Source: CAYQQU01 sp964419545 (GTDB taxonomy: Bacteria; Bacteroidota; Bacteroidia; Chitinophagales; Saprospiraceae). Taken from it: a stretch of 64,000 nt of DNA. This document shows, in pieces, positions 24,420-33,288 of the stretch. A model generated the notes under the pieces. It was not told where the DNA came from and did no database searches. It worked only from the letters and a program-made list of their open reading frames with translations. Position numbers and translations under genes: made by a program. Within the stretch, counting starts at the first letter, position 1. Each line of letters begins with the position of its first letter. The stretch spans positions 14,719 through 78,718 of the forward strand of contig CAYQQU010000022.1 in assembly GCA_964419545.1 (NCBI GenBank), given 5' to 3'.

Positions 24420-25430
24420 ATGAAAAGATTGCTGCTCCTACTCGTATTGGCCGCCCTGAACACTACTTGCGAAAAGGCGCTCATCGCGCCCGACCCCACC
24501 GACGACCCGGTCGAGAACTTCGAGTTGATGTGGCGCACCATCGACGAGAACTATTCGTTTTTCACCTATAAAAATATAGACTGGGACAGCGTCTACCAGG
24601 TCTATCGCCCGCTGGTCAATTCGCAGACGAACCAATTCGAGCTTTTTCAGATCTTCTCCGAAATGCTGCACGCCCTGCGCGACGGCCACGTCAACCTCAT
24701 CGCGCCCTTCAACTTTTCGCGCTACTGGGAATGGTACCTCGACTTTCCCGAAAACTTCAACCGCAACCTGCTGGAGCGCCACTACTGGGGCGACAATTAC
24801 GAGATCTCCGGTCCGCTCATCAATACCGTGATCGACTCGGTGGGCTACATCTACTACGAAAGCTTCGGCAGCACCGTCTCGCCGGTGCATATCGACTATG
24901 TGCTCGCCAAATTCGAAGCGCTGGAAGTGAAAGGCGTCATTTTCGATATCCGCAATAACGGCGGGGGCAGCCTGCGCAATGCCGAGCGCCTCGCCGCCCG
25001 TTTCGCCGACCGCGAGCGACTGGCCTATTTTACCCGCTATAAAAACGGGCCCGGCCATAACGACTTTTACGACCAGCTCGTCGAAACGGTGATCGGCCCC
25101 GACGGCCCCCGCCAGTTTACCGAGCGCCCGGTCGTCCTGCTCACCAACCGCCGGTGTTTCAGCGCCGCTACTTTTTTCACCCAGCTGATGCGCACCTTCC
25201 CCAACGTCACCACCATGGGCGACCGCACCGGCGGCGGCGGCGGCCTGCCCATCTTCAACGAGCTGCCCAACGGCTGGCGCTACCGCTTCTCGACCACCCA
25301 GACGATCGACCCCGAAGGCTTCAATATCGAGAACGGCATCCCGCCCGACCTCCGCGTCGACCTCGACCCGCTCGACGAGTTTCGCAATATCGATACGATA
25401 CTGGAAGCAGCACTGGAGTTGTTTGACTGA
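24420..25430 (+). CDS. S41-family peptidase lipoprotein
   Basis: 336 residues. The N-terminus (LLLLLVLAALNTTCEK) has a lipobox, so it is membrane-anchored in the periplasm or on the surface. FELMWRTIDENYSFFTYKNI is the N-terminal helical part typical of Bacteroidota tricorn/CtpA-like S41 enzymes; VKGVIFDIRNNGGGSL and VVLLTNRRCFSAATFF follow, the last with the nucleophile Ser. GDRTGGGGGLP and GIPPDLRVDL complete the core. No PDZ domain is seen. Paired with the barrel-like protein 2 bp upstream, it may process or maintain envelope proteins; that is inferred. Confidence 0.9.
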   Translation: MKRLLLLLVLAALNTTCEKALIAPDPTDDPVENFELMWRTIDENYSFFTYKNIDWDSVYQVYRPLVNSQTNQFELFQIFSEMLHALRDGHVNLIAPFNFSRYWEWYLDFPENFNRNLLERHYWGDNYEISGPLINTVIDSVGYIYYESFGSTVSPVHIDYVLAKFEALEVKGVIFDIRNNGGGSLRNAERLAARFADRERLAYFTRYKNGPGHNDFYDQLVETVIGPDGPRQFTERPVVLLTNRRCFSAATFFTQLMRTFPNVTTMGDRTGGGGGLPIFNELPNGWRYRFSTTQTIDPEGFNIENGIPPDLRVDLDPLDEFRNIDTILEAALELFD

Positions 25431-25456
25431 AGCCGTTCCGGGGCTGCTCGTCTTCG

Positions 25457-26485
25457 CTATCGAATTACTTCCAACTCCCGCACCGGCTTCCCGTCGCTCC
25501 AGCGCCCCAGTGATCGCTGTTGCGGGGTATCGCCGAAAGCGGTAGTGCAGTGCTCGCCCCGGCGGGTGCAGGCGATGAGGGCGTCGAGCAGTTTCCAGTA
25601 GCCGTGGTAGTCGACGGCGTTGGTATGCGCCAGGCGGAGGGCGCGGCGGGCGGTAAAATTGCGGATATCGGTATCGAAAGACGTATCGAGGCTGTAGCAC
25701 TCGTTATGGCCGGCCGTGACGGGAGGGCGGCCGTGGTCGTCCGGAAACTGCCGGAGCAGGTTGCGCCGTGAGGTGCGCACCGCCGTCTCGAAGATGCGTT
25801 GGCCCAGGGCGTCGCCGACGGTGCCGTCATTGTCGTTGACCATGATCAGGAGCAGCAGCTCGGGAGGCAGCCCGCGGTAATCGTCCAGTTTCCCGCCTTT
25901 GAAAGGGCCGGTGCCGGGGGCGCACAGGAAGAGCGCCGCCGGCGCGGGCAGGTTCAGCGCCGCCGCGTTTACCGCCAGGTTGGCGGCGATGGTCCCGCCG
26001 TAGGAATGCCCGGCAAAAACGATGGGGCCGGCGGCCGGTCGCACGTGGTCGCCGGTACTCAGTTGCGCCAGCGCAGCCCGGATCCCGTCGGCAGCGTTGC
26101 GGACAAACTTCCTGGGGCTGGGAAATAGTACGTTGCGCTGGTAGCGCGGGTAAATGACGATGTTCCCCTTGCGCGCCAAATGCCGCAGCCAAAGCCCGTA
26201 CACCATCGGGTTGTATCCGCCGTAGCCGTGCAGGAACACCACCACGCCCGCCGAGTCGGGCCGCGGCGCGGCGGGCTCCAGCAGCCAATAGCCTTCTGGC
26301 AACGCAGCGTAATCCGAAAAGCGCACCCCCGCGTGGGCGTAATCGGCGCCGCCCGGACCGGCAGCTGGTTGCGGCGGCCCCGTGATCGCCTGCCCGCAAA
26401 GCAAGGCCGGACCACAACAAAAAGCGATCGCCAGCCACAGTAGCCAGGGCGGTTTTAGAAGAATATGCGCCTTGGGTTTTTCCAA
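25457..26485 (-). CDS. Secreted alpha/beta-hydrolase
   Basis: 342 residues. A hydrophobic N-terminus (about 10-31) ends in LLCGQA, either a signal peptide or anchor. Oxyanion region FLHGYGGYNP (84-93), nucleophile elbow GHSYGG with Ser161, an acid candidate in VNDNDGTVGD and a catalytic His candidate in TNAVDYHGYWK. The fold is that of esterases and lipases related to the chlorophyllase/PETase-like group, but the substrate cannot be told. It converges with the S41 gene, stop to stop 26 bp apart. Confidence 0.85.
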   Translation of the reverse strand: MEKPKAHILLKPPWLLWLAIAFCCGPALLCGQAITGPPQPAAGPGGADYAHAGVRFSDYAALPEGYWLLEPAAPRPDSAGVVVFLHGYGGYNPMVYGLWLRHLARKGNIVIYPRYQRNVLFPSPRKFVRNAADGIRAALAQLSTGDHVRPAAGPIVFAGHSYGGTIAANLAVNAAALNLPAPAALFLCAPGTGPFKGGKLDDYRGLPPELLLLIMVNDNDGTVGDALGQRIFETAVRTSRRNLLRQFPDDHGRPPVTAGHNECYSLDTSFDTDIRNFTARRALRLAHTNAVDYHGYWKLLDALIACTRRGEHCTTAFGDTPQQRSLGRWSDGKPVRELEVIR

Positions 26486-26503
26486 AATCTCAGTTTTTTT
26501 TAG

Positions 26504-26555
26504 CCCGGATTATTCATGGAATCATCGATTGGGAAGGACCCATGCATAATCCGGG
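26504..26555. repeat. Hairpin built from the 16-bp dispersed repeat
   Basis: CCCGGATTATTCATGG and CCATGCATAATCCGGG pair with one mismatch around a 20-nt loop. The left arm is identical to 8923-8938. It lies between the divergent hydrolase and gpsA genes. Confidence 0.65.
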
Positions 26556-26757
26556 TAGGACCCACTATGGGTTTGGCTCCGACCCTAACTGAACAGGCGA
26601 GGGCGCAAAGGGCGAAAAGCCTTTAAAGAATTCGCAGCCGATACAACTACCTCCCGACAAACGCTCAACCCGGCCTCCTCCCCCACCCGATCGTTGCACC
26701 TGGCAAATTTCCGTAAAACCCCAAAATAAATGTACTTTTACGCCCAATTCTAGGAAT

Positions 26758-27807
26758 ATGAGCGAACGGGAAACGGAAAAACCGGTTGGCGTTATCGGCG
26801 CGGGCAGCTTCGGCACCGCCATCGCCAATTTGCTGGCGCATAACGTCGACGTACTGCTCTACAGCCGGAATCCGGAAACGGTCAATACGATCAACAACCA
26901 GCACCGCAATTTCGGCGTGACGCTGGCATCCCGCATCCGGGGCACGAACAACCTGCAGGAGATCGCCGCCGCCTGCGACCTGATCTTCCCCATCGTTCCT
27001 TCCAACAGCTTCCGCGAAGTGCTGCAGCAGCTGGGCCCGCATCTGCGCCCCTACCATATCCTTATCCACGGAACGAAAGGCTTTGACCTCACCGGCGGCG
27101 ACGAGCGGCACCTCGAAGATTTTACCATCACCCGCGCCAACGTGCACACCATGAGCGAAGTGATCCAGCAGGAGAGCGTAGTGGTGCGCGTCGGGTGCCT
27201 CTCAGGGCCCAACCTGGCCAGTGAGATCATGGAAGGCCAGCCCACGGCCACCGTGATCGGCAGTCGCTTCGAAGAAGTCATCGCCACGGGGCAACAGGTG
27301 CTCAGCAGTCCGCAGTTTCACGTTTTCGGTACGGAAGACCTGCTCGGCGCAGAGCTCGCCGGCGCCCTCAAAAACATCACCGCCATCGGGTCGGGGCTCC
27401 TGAAAGGGCACGGCCTGGGAAAAAACATCCAGGCCATGCTCATCAACCGGGGGCTGATCGAGATGGTGTATTTCGGCAAAGCCATGGGCTCGGAAGCCAA
27501 AGCCTTCCTCGGCACCGCCGGCATCGGCGACCTGGTGGCCACCGCTACTTCCAAGAACAGCCGCAACTTCACCTTCGGCTACCGCCTGGGGCGCGGCGAG
27601 ACCATCGAAGAGATCGAAGCCTCGATGGTCGAATTGGCCGAAGGGGTGCGCACCCTCAAAATAGCTCACCATCTCTCGCGTTATTATAAGCTGAGGGTGC
27701 CCATTACGCAGATGCTGCACGAGATCGTCTTTAAAGGCATGGAAATCGAAAAGGCCATCCATTTTCTGATGACCTATCCCTACGATATCGATGTCGATTT
27801 TATATAA
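26758..27807 (+). CDS. gpsA: NAD(P)-dependent glycerol-3-phosphate dehydrogenase
   Basis: 349 residues. It makes sn-glycerol 3-phosphate from dihydroxyacetone phosphate for phospholipid synthesis in the cytoplasm. Rossmann motif GVIGAGSFGTAIA (11-23), FPIVPSNSFREVL, HGTKGFD, LSGPNLASEI, and the catalytic-Lys helix ELAGALKNITAIGSG. The second conserved block is GTAGIGDLVATATSKNSRNF and RLGRG near residue 275. Length and order match the family. It starts the co-directional run that leads into the YfhO and glycosyltransferase genes; the gap to the next gene is 21 bp. Confidence 0.95.
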   Translation: MSERETEKPVGVIGAGSFGTAIANLLAHNVDVLLYSRNPETVNTINNQHRNFGVTLASRIRGTNNLQEIAAACDLIFPIVPSNSFREVLQQLGPHLRPYHILIHGTKGFDLTGGDERHLEDFTITRANVHTMSEVIQQESVVVRVGCLSGPNLASEIMEGQPTATVIGSRFEEVIATGQQVLSSPQFHVFGTEDLLGAELAGALKNITAIGSGLLKGHGLGKNIQAMLINRGLIEMVYFGKAMGSEAKAFLGTAGIGDLVATATSKNSRNFTFGYRLGRGETIEEIEASMVELAEGVRTLKIAHHLSRYYKLRVPITQMLHEIVFKGMEIEKAIHFLMTYPYDIDVDFI

Positions 27808-27828
27808 TCCAAAACTGCTAGCGCAACG

Positions 27829-30372
27829 ATGAATCCCGTTTTAAACCGTCTTTTTCCGCATCTGGCCGCTTTGGTCGTCTTTCTCCTGCTGTCGGTCGCC
27901 TTTTTTTATCCGCAGCTGGAAGGCAAAAAAGTGGAACAGGGCGACGTCGTCCAGTACCTGGGCATGTCGCAGGAGGTTCGCGAATACGAAGAAAAGACCG
28001 GCGAGAAATCGCTGTGGACCAACGCCATGTTCGGCGGGATGCCCACCTATCAGATCAACACGATCAAAGAAGGGAATACGCTGCGGTACCTGGAAAACGT
28101 GGGCCGGCTCGGCTTCAAGCCGCCCATCGGCCAGTTTTTTATCGCTATGGTCGGCTTTTACATCCTGATGATCGTGCTGGGCGCCGAGCCCTGGCTGGCC
28201 CTCATCGCGGCGGTGGCCTTCAGCTTTACCACCAATAACTTCATCCTTTACGAGGCCGGCCACGACACCAAGCTCAAGACCATCACCTACAGCCCGCTCA
28301 TCGCGGCGGGGATGATCCTGGCCTATCGCCGGCAACTGCTTTCGGGCGGCCTGCTCTTCGCACTGGGCGTGGGCCTCAACGTGATGTCCAACCACATCCA
28401 GATGACCTATTACCTCATCCTCACGCTGGTCATCCTCGGTATCGCGCAGCTGGTGTACGACATTCGACGGGGCAAGCTGATGGATTTTCTGAAAGCGACG
28501 GGCGTGCTGCTGGTTGCCGGGCTGATCGGCGTGGGCGCTTCGGCTTCCAACCTCTGGGTGACGTACCAGTACTCGCAGGATACCATGCGCGGCGAACCCA
28601 TCCTGGAAAAGACGAGCGACGAAGCCCAAAGCAGCAGCGAGACCGAAGGGCTGGCCTGGGATTACGCCATGAACTGGAGCAACGGCGTCATCGACCTCTT
28701 CGCCAGCTATATTCCCGGCGCGGCCGGCGGCGGCACCCAGGAGACGGTGGGCCCCGAATCGGCGCTGTACAAAGACCTGCAACGCAAGGGCGCCCGCCTG
28801 CCCAAAGAGCTGCCCGCCCCGCTCTACTGGGGCGATCTGCCGTTCACCAGCGGGCCGATCTACTTCGGCGCCGTGGTGTTCTTCCTGTTTTTTATGGGCT
28901 TGCCGCTGGTCAAAGGCCCCCTCAAATGGTGGCTGGCCCTCAGCGTCCTGTTCACCTTCCTCCTTTCAATGGGGAAAAACCTCGAGAGCCTGAACCGCTT
29001 CGTCTTTGAGGTTTTTCCGCTGTACAATAAATTCCGGACCCCGCAATCGATACTCAGCGTGACGGCCTTCCTCGTGCCGCTGCTCGGCTTCCTGGCCCTG
29101 CACCGGATCGCCTCCGGAAAAGCCGGTAAGCAGGAGATGATGCGCAGCCTGATGATCGGCGGCGGGGTCGCCGGAGCGATCGCGCTCTTTTTCTGGCTGC
29201 TGGGTCCCTCCTTTTTCGACTTCCGCACGCCCGGCGACGCCCGCTACGAACAAGCCGGGTACAGCCTCGAAGCGCTGATCGCCGACCGCAAAAGCCTGAT
29301 GCGCAGCGACGCCTTCCGCACCCTGGCTCTGGTGGCCCTCGCCGCCGGCCTGATCTGGGCGTTCATCCAGGACCGCATCCGCAAACCGGTGCTGTTCGCC
29401 GGCATCGGACTGCTGGTGCTCTTCGACCTGTGGTCGGTGGGACGACGCTACCTCTCGCCGGAAGCTTTCGTTCCCAAACGCGACTACGCCGCCAACTTTC
29501 AGCCCCGACCCGTCGATGAACAGATCCTCCAGGACAGCGACCCCAACTTCCGTGTGCTCGACCTGACCGTCAATACCTACAACTCGACCACCACCTCCTA
29601 TTTTCACAAAACCATCGGCGGCTACCACGCCGCCAAGCTGCAGCGCTACCAGGATATCATCGACCGGCACCTGACGCAGGGCAACCAGCAGGTGCTCAAT
29701 ATGCTCAACACCAAATATTTCATCGTACAAGGACCGCAGGGGCAACCCCAGGTGCAAAGCAATGCCGGCTCCGCCCTGGGCAGCGCCTGGTTCGTCGATA
29801 CCCTGCTGATGGTCGATACGCCCAACCAGGAAATCGACGCCCTCGACGATATCAATACCAGGACCACCGCCGTGGTGCACCGCGAATTTGCGGATTACGT
29901 CAGCGGCCTCAATAACGGCCCCCGGCCGGGCGCCATTATCGAACTGACGAGCTACGCGCCCAACGCACTGACCTACCAGTACGAGGCGCCCACCGAACGC
30001 CTGGCCGTCTTCTCCGAAACATGGTACGGCCCGGATAAAGGCTGGCAGGCCTACCTCGACGATCAGCCGGTAGAACACATCCGCGTCAATTACATCCTGC
30101 GCGGCATGCGCGTGCCGCCCGGCAGCCACACCATCCGCTTCGAATTCGACCCGGCGCTCTATCGCCAGGGCGTGCTGGCGTCTTCCATCTTCTCGTCGAT
30201 CATCCTGCTGGGATTGCTGGGTTATGTCGGCTACTTCGGCTACCAGCGTTTCCAAAAGCTGCAAAACGAAAAGCCGGCGCCGAAACCCAAACCGCAACCG
30301 GAACGGGAAAAGCCGACAAGCACCCGCAGCCAAAAGACGCGTAAAAAAGGGAAAGGCAAACGCAAAAAGTAA
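27829..30372 (+). CDS. YfhO-family large membrane protein (GT-C-like)
   Basis: 847 residues with about 12 hydrophobic segments and a soluble beta-rich C-terminal domain. The first periplasmic loop has VEQGDVVQY, WTNAMFGGMPTYQI and the EAGHDTKLKTI stretch, typical of Bacteroidota YfhO proteins. In Firmicutes, YfhO relatives act in glycosylation of teichoic acids; the catalytic role here is inferred to be polyprenyl-sugar glycosyl transfer. Odd feature: the last 35 residues are Lys/Pro-rich (PAPKPKPQPEREKP, then RKKGKGKRKK). The stop shares a base with the next start (TAATG), so translation is coupled to the glycosyltransferase. Confidence 0.9.
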   Translation: MNPVLNRLFPHLAALVVFLLLSVAFFYPQLEGKKVEQGDVVQYLGMSQEVREYEEKTGEKSLWTNAMFGGMPTYQINTIKEGNTLRYLENVGRLGFKPPIGQFFIAMVGFYILMIVLGAEPWLALIAAVAFSFTTNNFILYEAGHDTKLKTITYSPLIAAGMILAYRRQLLSGGLLFALGVGLNVMSNHIQMTYYLILTLVILGIAQLVYDIRRGKLMDFLKATGVLLVAGLIGVGASASNLWVTYQYSQDTMRGEPILEKTSDEAQSSSETEGLAWDYAMNWSNGVIDLFASYIPGAAGGGTQETVGPESALYKDLQRKGARLPKELPAPLYWGDLPFTSGPIYFGAVVFFLFFMGLPLVKGPLKWWLALSVLFTFLLSMGKNLESLNRFVFEVFPLYNKFRTPQSILSVTAFLVPLLGFLALHRIASGKAGKQEMMRSLMIGGGVAGAIALFFWLLGPSFFDFRTPGDARYEQAGYSLEALIADRKSLMRSDAFRTLALVALAAGLIWAFIQDRIRKPVLFAGIGLLVLFDLWSVGRRYLSPEAFVPKRDYAANFQPRPVDEQILQDSDPNFRVLDLTVNTYNSTTTSYFHKTIGGYHAAKLQRYQDIIDRHLTQGNQQVLNMLNTKYFIVQGPQGQPQVQSNAGSALGSAWFVDTLLMVDTPNQEIDALDDINTRTTAVVHREFADYVSGLNNGPRPGAIIELTSYAPNALTYQYEAPTERLAVFSETWYGPDKGWQAYLDDQPVEHIRVNYILRGMRVPPGSHTIRFEFDPALYRQGVLASSIFSSIILLGLLGYVGYFGYQRFQKLQNEKPAPKPKPQPEREKPTSTRSQKTRKKGKGKRKK

Positions 30373-31490
30373 TGACGGACCGGACCGGGATCGCCTTCCT
30401 CGTACCCTATCGCTTCATTCCTCCGGTCAACGGCGGGCACCGGGCGGCATTCGGCTTTGCCGACTTCCTGGGGCGGGAACGGCCCCTGACCTGCCTCTCT
30501 TCCCATAATAATGAAAAGGAAGCGCTGCCGTTCCGACTGCTTACGTTGTTCCCCGATCGCTTCTGGAAGTATTTCAGTCCGCTCGTCGGCCGGCGCCTGT
30601 TTTACTTTTTGCGAAAGGAAAAAGTGGAGACCCTCATCCTGCACCAGCCGTTCATGGGATTTTTCGCCCTGCCTCTGCGGTGGCTGCTCGGCCTGCAGCT
30701 CATCGTTTTTGTACAAAACCTGGAATACCAGCGCTTTCGTTCGCTCCGCAAATGGTGGTGGCCGGGCATGTGGCTGTTCGAATGGATGGTGTACCGGTCG
30801 TGCGATCACCTGTTGTTCATCTCGCCGGACGACCGCCCGCCGGCGATCCGCACTTTCGGGCTGAACCCGGATCGCTGCCGGGTAACGCCCTACGGCACGT
30901 ACTACGAGGCGCCGCCGGCCAATCGCGCTTCCGTCCGGCAAGCCGTCTGCCGGCGCCACGACATCCCGGAGAACGCTTTTCTGCTGATCTTTTTCGGCCC
31001 GCAGACCTACCCACCCAACCTGGAAGCCGTACAGCGCATCATCGACCGGATCAATCCGCGGTTGCTGACCGAGGCCGGTTTTTCCTACCGCATCCTGATC
31101 TGCGGCGGCGGCCTGCCGGAACGCTACGACAAGCTGAAAAGCTACCGCGATCAGCACGTGCGCTACCTGGGCTTCGTCGAGGATATTGACGAATACGTGC
31201 TGGCGGCCGACCTCATGCTCAACCCCATCACTACGGGGGGCGGAGTGAAAACGAAAGTGATCGAAGCCCTGGCGCTGGGCACGCCGGTGATCTCCATGGC
31301 GAGCGGAGCAAAAGGGGTGGACACTACCGTCTGCGGCGAAGCCCTGCAAATTGTCCCCGATGATGACCATCGCGCTTTTGCCGAGCGGATCCTTTCCTGC
31401 TACCGCTCCGGACGCCCGCCCGTACCCCCGGACTTTTTCAAAACCTACCATTGGCGCGCCGCCATCCACTCCGCTCTCGAGATCACGTAA
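30372..31490 (+). CDS. Glycosyltransferase, GT4-like
   Basis: 372 residues, cytoplasmic, of GT-B fold. N-terminal half: FLVPYRFIPPVNGGHRAA, then LILHQPFMGFFALP and VQNLEYQRF. The C-terminal half has the family's nucleotide-sugar site: FFGPQTYPPNLEAV, ICGGGLPERY, VRYLGFVEDIDEYVLAADL and the E-x7-E-like loop GGGVKTKVIEALALGTPVI. This closely follows GT4-type enzymes that use NDP-sugars. It overlaps YfhO by 1 bp. Acceptor and sugar are not readable. Confidence 0.9.
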   Translation: MTDRTGIAFLVPYRFIPPVNGGHRAAFGFADFLGRERPLTCLSSHNNEKEALPFRLLTLFPDRFWKYFSPLVGRRLFYFLRKEKVETLILHQPFMGFFALPLRWLLGLQLIVFVQNLEYQRFRSLRKWWWPGMWLFEWMVYRSCDHLLFISPDDRPPAIRTFGLNPDRCRVTPYGTYYEAPPANRASVRQAVCRRHDIPENAFLLIFFGPQTYPPNLEAVQRIIDRINPRLLTEAGFSYRILICGGGLPERYDKLKSYRDQHVRYLGFVEDIDEYVLAADLMLNPITTGGGVKTKVIEALALGTPVISMASGAKGVDTTVCGEALQIVPDDDHRAFAERILSCYRSGRPPVPPDFFKTYHWRAAIHSALEIT

Positions 31491-31540
31491 CCCACACCCA
31501 AACCATTTTATTTCGCATCTTTGCCCCCAATTCCAATACT

Positions 31541-32311
31541 ATGAATCTTTTTCAACGCATCCTGCAATCCAAGGCCCTCGAACGGGCCCGGCGCTTCTGG
31601 GGCAAACAAACCGGCCTCTACCTCAAGCTCAAGCGCTTTACCGCTTCGGCCAGCCCGGAGCTGCGCACCGCGATGTTGCTGAAAGGGCAGGCCATCGACT
31701 GGGTAATCGACGTCGGCGCCAATACCGGGCAGTTTGCCGAGTCGCTCTACGATTTCGGGTATACCGGGAAAGTAGTTTCTTTCGAACCCGTCGCCGGCCC
31801 ATACGAAGAACTGGTCAGCCGCAGCCGGCCCTATCCCGGCTGGACGGTCGCCCAACGCGCCGCCATCGGCGATACCGACGGCGAGATCGAGATCAACGTC
31901 ACCGACGATACGGTGTTCAGCTCCGTGCTGCCCATCAAGGACAGCTACGTGGCCCACAACCCGAAATCGCGCATCGTCGCCAAAGAAAAGATACCGGTGC
32001 ACCGCCTCGACAGCATCGCAGACCAGTACATCCCGGACGGCGCCCGCATCCTGCTCAAGGTGGACACCCAGGGCTTTGAACGGCAGGTCCTGGCCGGCGC
32101 CCAACAGCTGATCGACCGGGTGCAGGGCCTCAAGATCGAGATGCCGCTCTACCCCATCTACGAAGGCAATGATTTCACCTTTTACGATATCGTCGATTTT
32201 ATGCGCACCCACGGTTTTCAGCCGTACAGCTTTCAGGTGGAAGGGGTGGACCTGGATACGGGGCGGATGAATACGATCGACGGGCTCTTTTTCAGGGAAG
32301 CGCTGCGGTGA
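31541..32311 (+). CDS. FkbM-family methyltransferase
   Basis: 256 residues from the ATG at 31541; the frame runs upstream but into the previous gene. SAM-binding core VIDVGANTGQFAESLYDFGY, with acidic VVSFEPVAGPYEEL. FkbM features: QRAAIGDTDGEIEINV, VHRLDSIADQY, LLKVDTQGFERQVLAGA and KIEMPLYPIYEG. FkbM enzymes O-methylate sugars and other small hydroxyl substrates, commonly in surface polysaccharide loci. A CATCTTTG box lies about 18 bp before the start and may be a -7 element. Cytoplasmic. Confidence 0.92.
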   Translation: MNLFQRILQSKALERARRFWGKQTGLYLKLKRFTASASPELRTAMLLKGQAIDWVIDVGANTGQFAESLYDFGYTGKVVSFEPVAGPYEELVSRSRPYPGWTVAQRAAIGDTDGEIEINVTDDTVFSSVLPIKDSYVAHNPKSRIVAKEKIPVHRLDSIADQYIPDGARILLKVDTQGFERQVLAGAQQLIDRVQGLKIEMPLYPIYEGNDFTFYDIVDFMRTHGFQPYSFQVEGVDLDTGRMNTIDGLFFREALR

Positions 32312-32349
32312 AAAAGGTCATGAGCTAACCCCGTTTGTATCCCAGACCC

Positions 32350-33216
32350 ATGGACTACGTCATCATATTACCGGCCTACAATGAAGAAGCTTTTCTTCCG
32401 CGCGCCCTCGACTCGGTGGTGCGCCAGACCCTGCTGCCGCAAAGCCTGATCGTCGTCAACGACGGCTCCACCGACCGCACGCCCGACATCGTGCGGGAGT
32501 ACGCCCAGCGCCATCCCTGGATACGACTGGTCAATAACGACAAAAAAGAAAAACGCGCGGCCGGCTCGAAGGTGGTGCGCGCCTTTTACCTGGGCTACAA
32601 CACGCTGGACGAAGACTACGACTTCCTCGCCAAGATCGACGCCGACCTCGAATTGCCGGCCGACTACTTCGAAAAGATCGCCGGCTACTTTTCGGCGGAC
32701 CCCGGGCTGGGCATCGCCGGCGGCACCATCGTAGTGGAAGAGAACGGGCAATGGGTCTACGAACACTTTTCCGACGAAGACCACGTCAAAGGCGCGTTCA
32801 AATCGTGGCGGCGCGCCTGCTTCGAGGCCATCGGCGGCCTGCGCCCTTCCATCGGCTGGGATACCTGCGACGAGCTGCTGGCCCGCTACCACGGCTGGAC
32901 CATCCGCACCGACACCCGCCTGCAAGTGCGCCACTACCGCACGCTGGGCGCCGAAACGGGCTCCGTCAGAATACGGGTAAAGGTGGGCAACGGCATGTAC
33001 CGCCTGCGCTACGGCTTCTGGATCACCCTCATCAGCGCAGCCAAGGCCGGCTACCTGAACAAACCTTACGGCCTCACCGGGCTGGGCGTACTCTGGGGCT
33101 GGCTGCAGTCGTTCTTCCGGCGCGACGATTTTATGGTGACCAAAGAAGAAGGCGCTTTCATCCGGCGCTTTCGCAAAGCACGGATGCTTCGGAAACTCGG
33201 ACGGCGGGGGGATTGA
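32350..33216 (+). CDS. Family 2 glycosyltransferase
   Basis: 288 residues from the ATG at 32350. GT-A fold: VIILPAYNEEAFLPRALDSV, IVVNDGSTDRTPDIV, then DFLAKIDADLELP with the D-x-D metal site, GTIVVEENGQWVYEH, and ACFEAIGGLRPSIGWDTCDE with the catalytic E/D region. After the catalytic core there is a stretch with one amphipathic or hydrophobic helix (GFWITLISAAKAGYL). It is cytoplasmic and may be membrane-associated. It lies 38 bp after the FkbM gene, in the same direction, so the two are probably co-expressed in glycan synthesis. Confidence 0.93.
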   Translation: MDYVIILPAYNEEAFLPRALDSVVRQTLLPQSLIVVNDGSTDRTPDIVREYAQRHPWIRLVNNDKKEKRAAGSKVVRAFYLGYNTLDEDYDFLAKIDADLELPADYFEKIAGYFSADPGLGIAGGTIVVEENGQWVYEHFSDEDHVKGAFKSWRRACFEAIGGLRPSIGWDTCDELLARYHGWTIRTDTRLQVRHYRTLGAETGSVRIRVKVGNGMYRLRYGFWITLISAAKAGYLNKPYGLTGLGVLWGWLQSFFRRDDFMVTKEEGAFIRRFRKARMLRKLGRRGD

Positions 33217-33288
33217 ACTTTCCCCAAAAAATTCCACGCCCCTTCCGGAATATTTACGAAATTGAAGGGCACCCAAGCACTACCCGCC

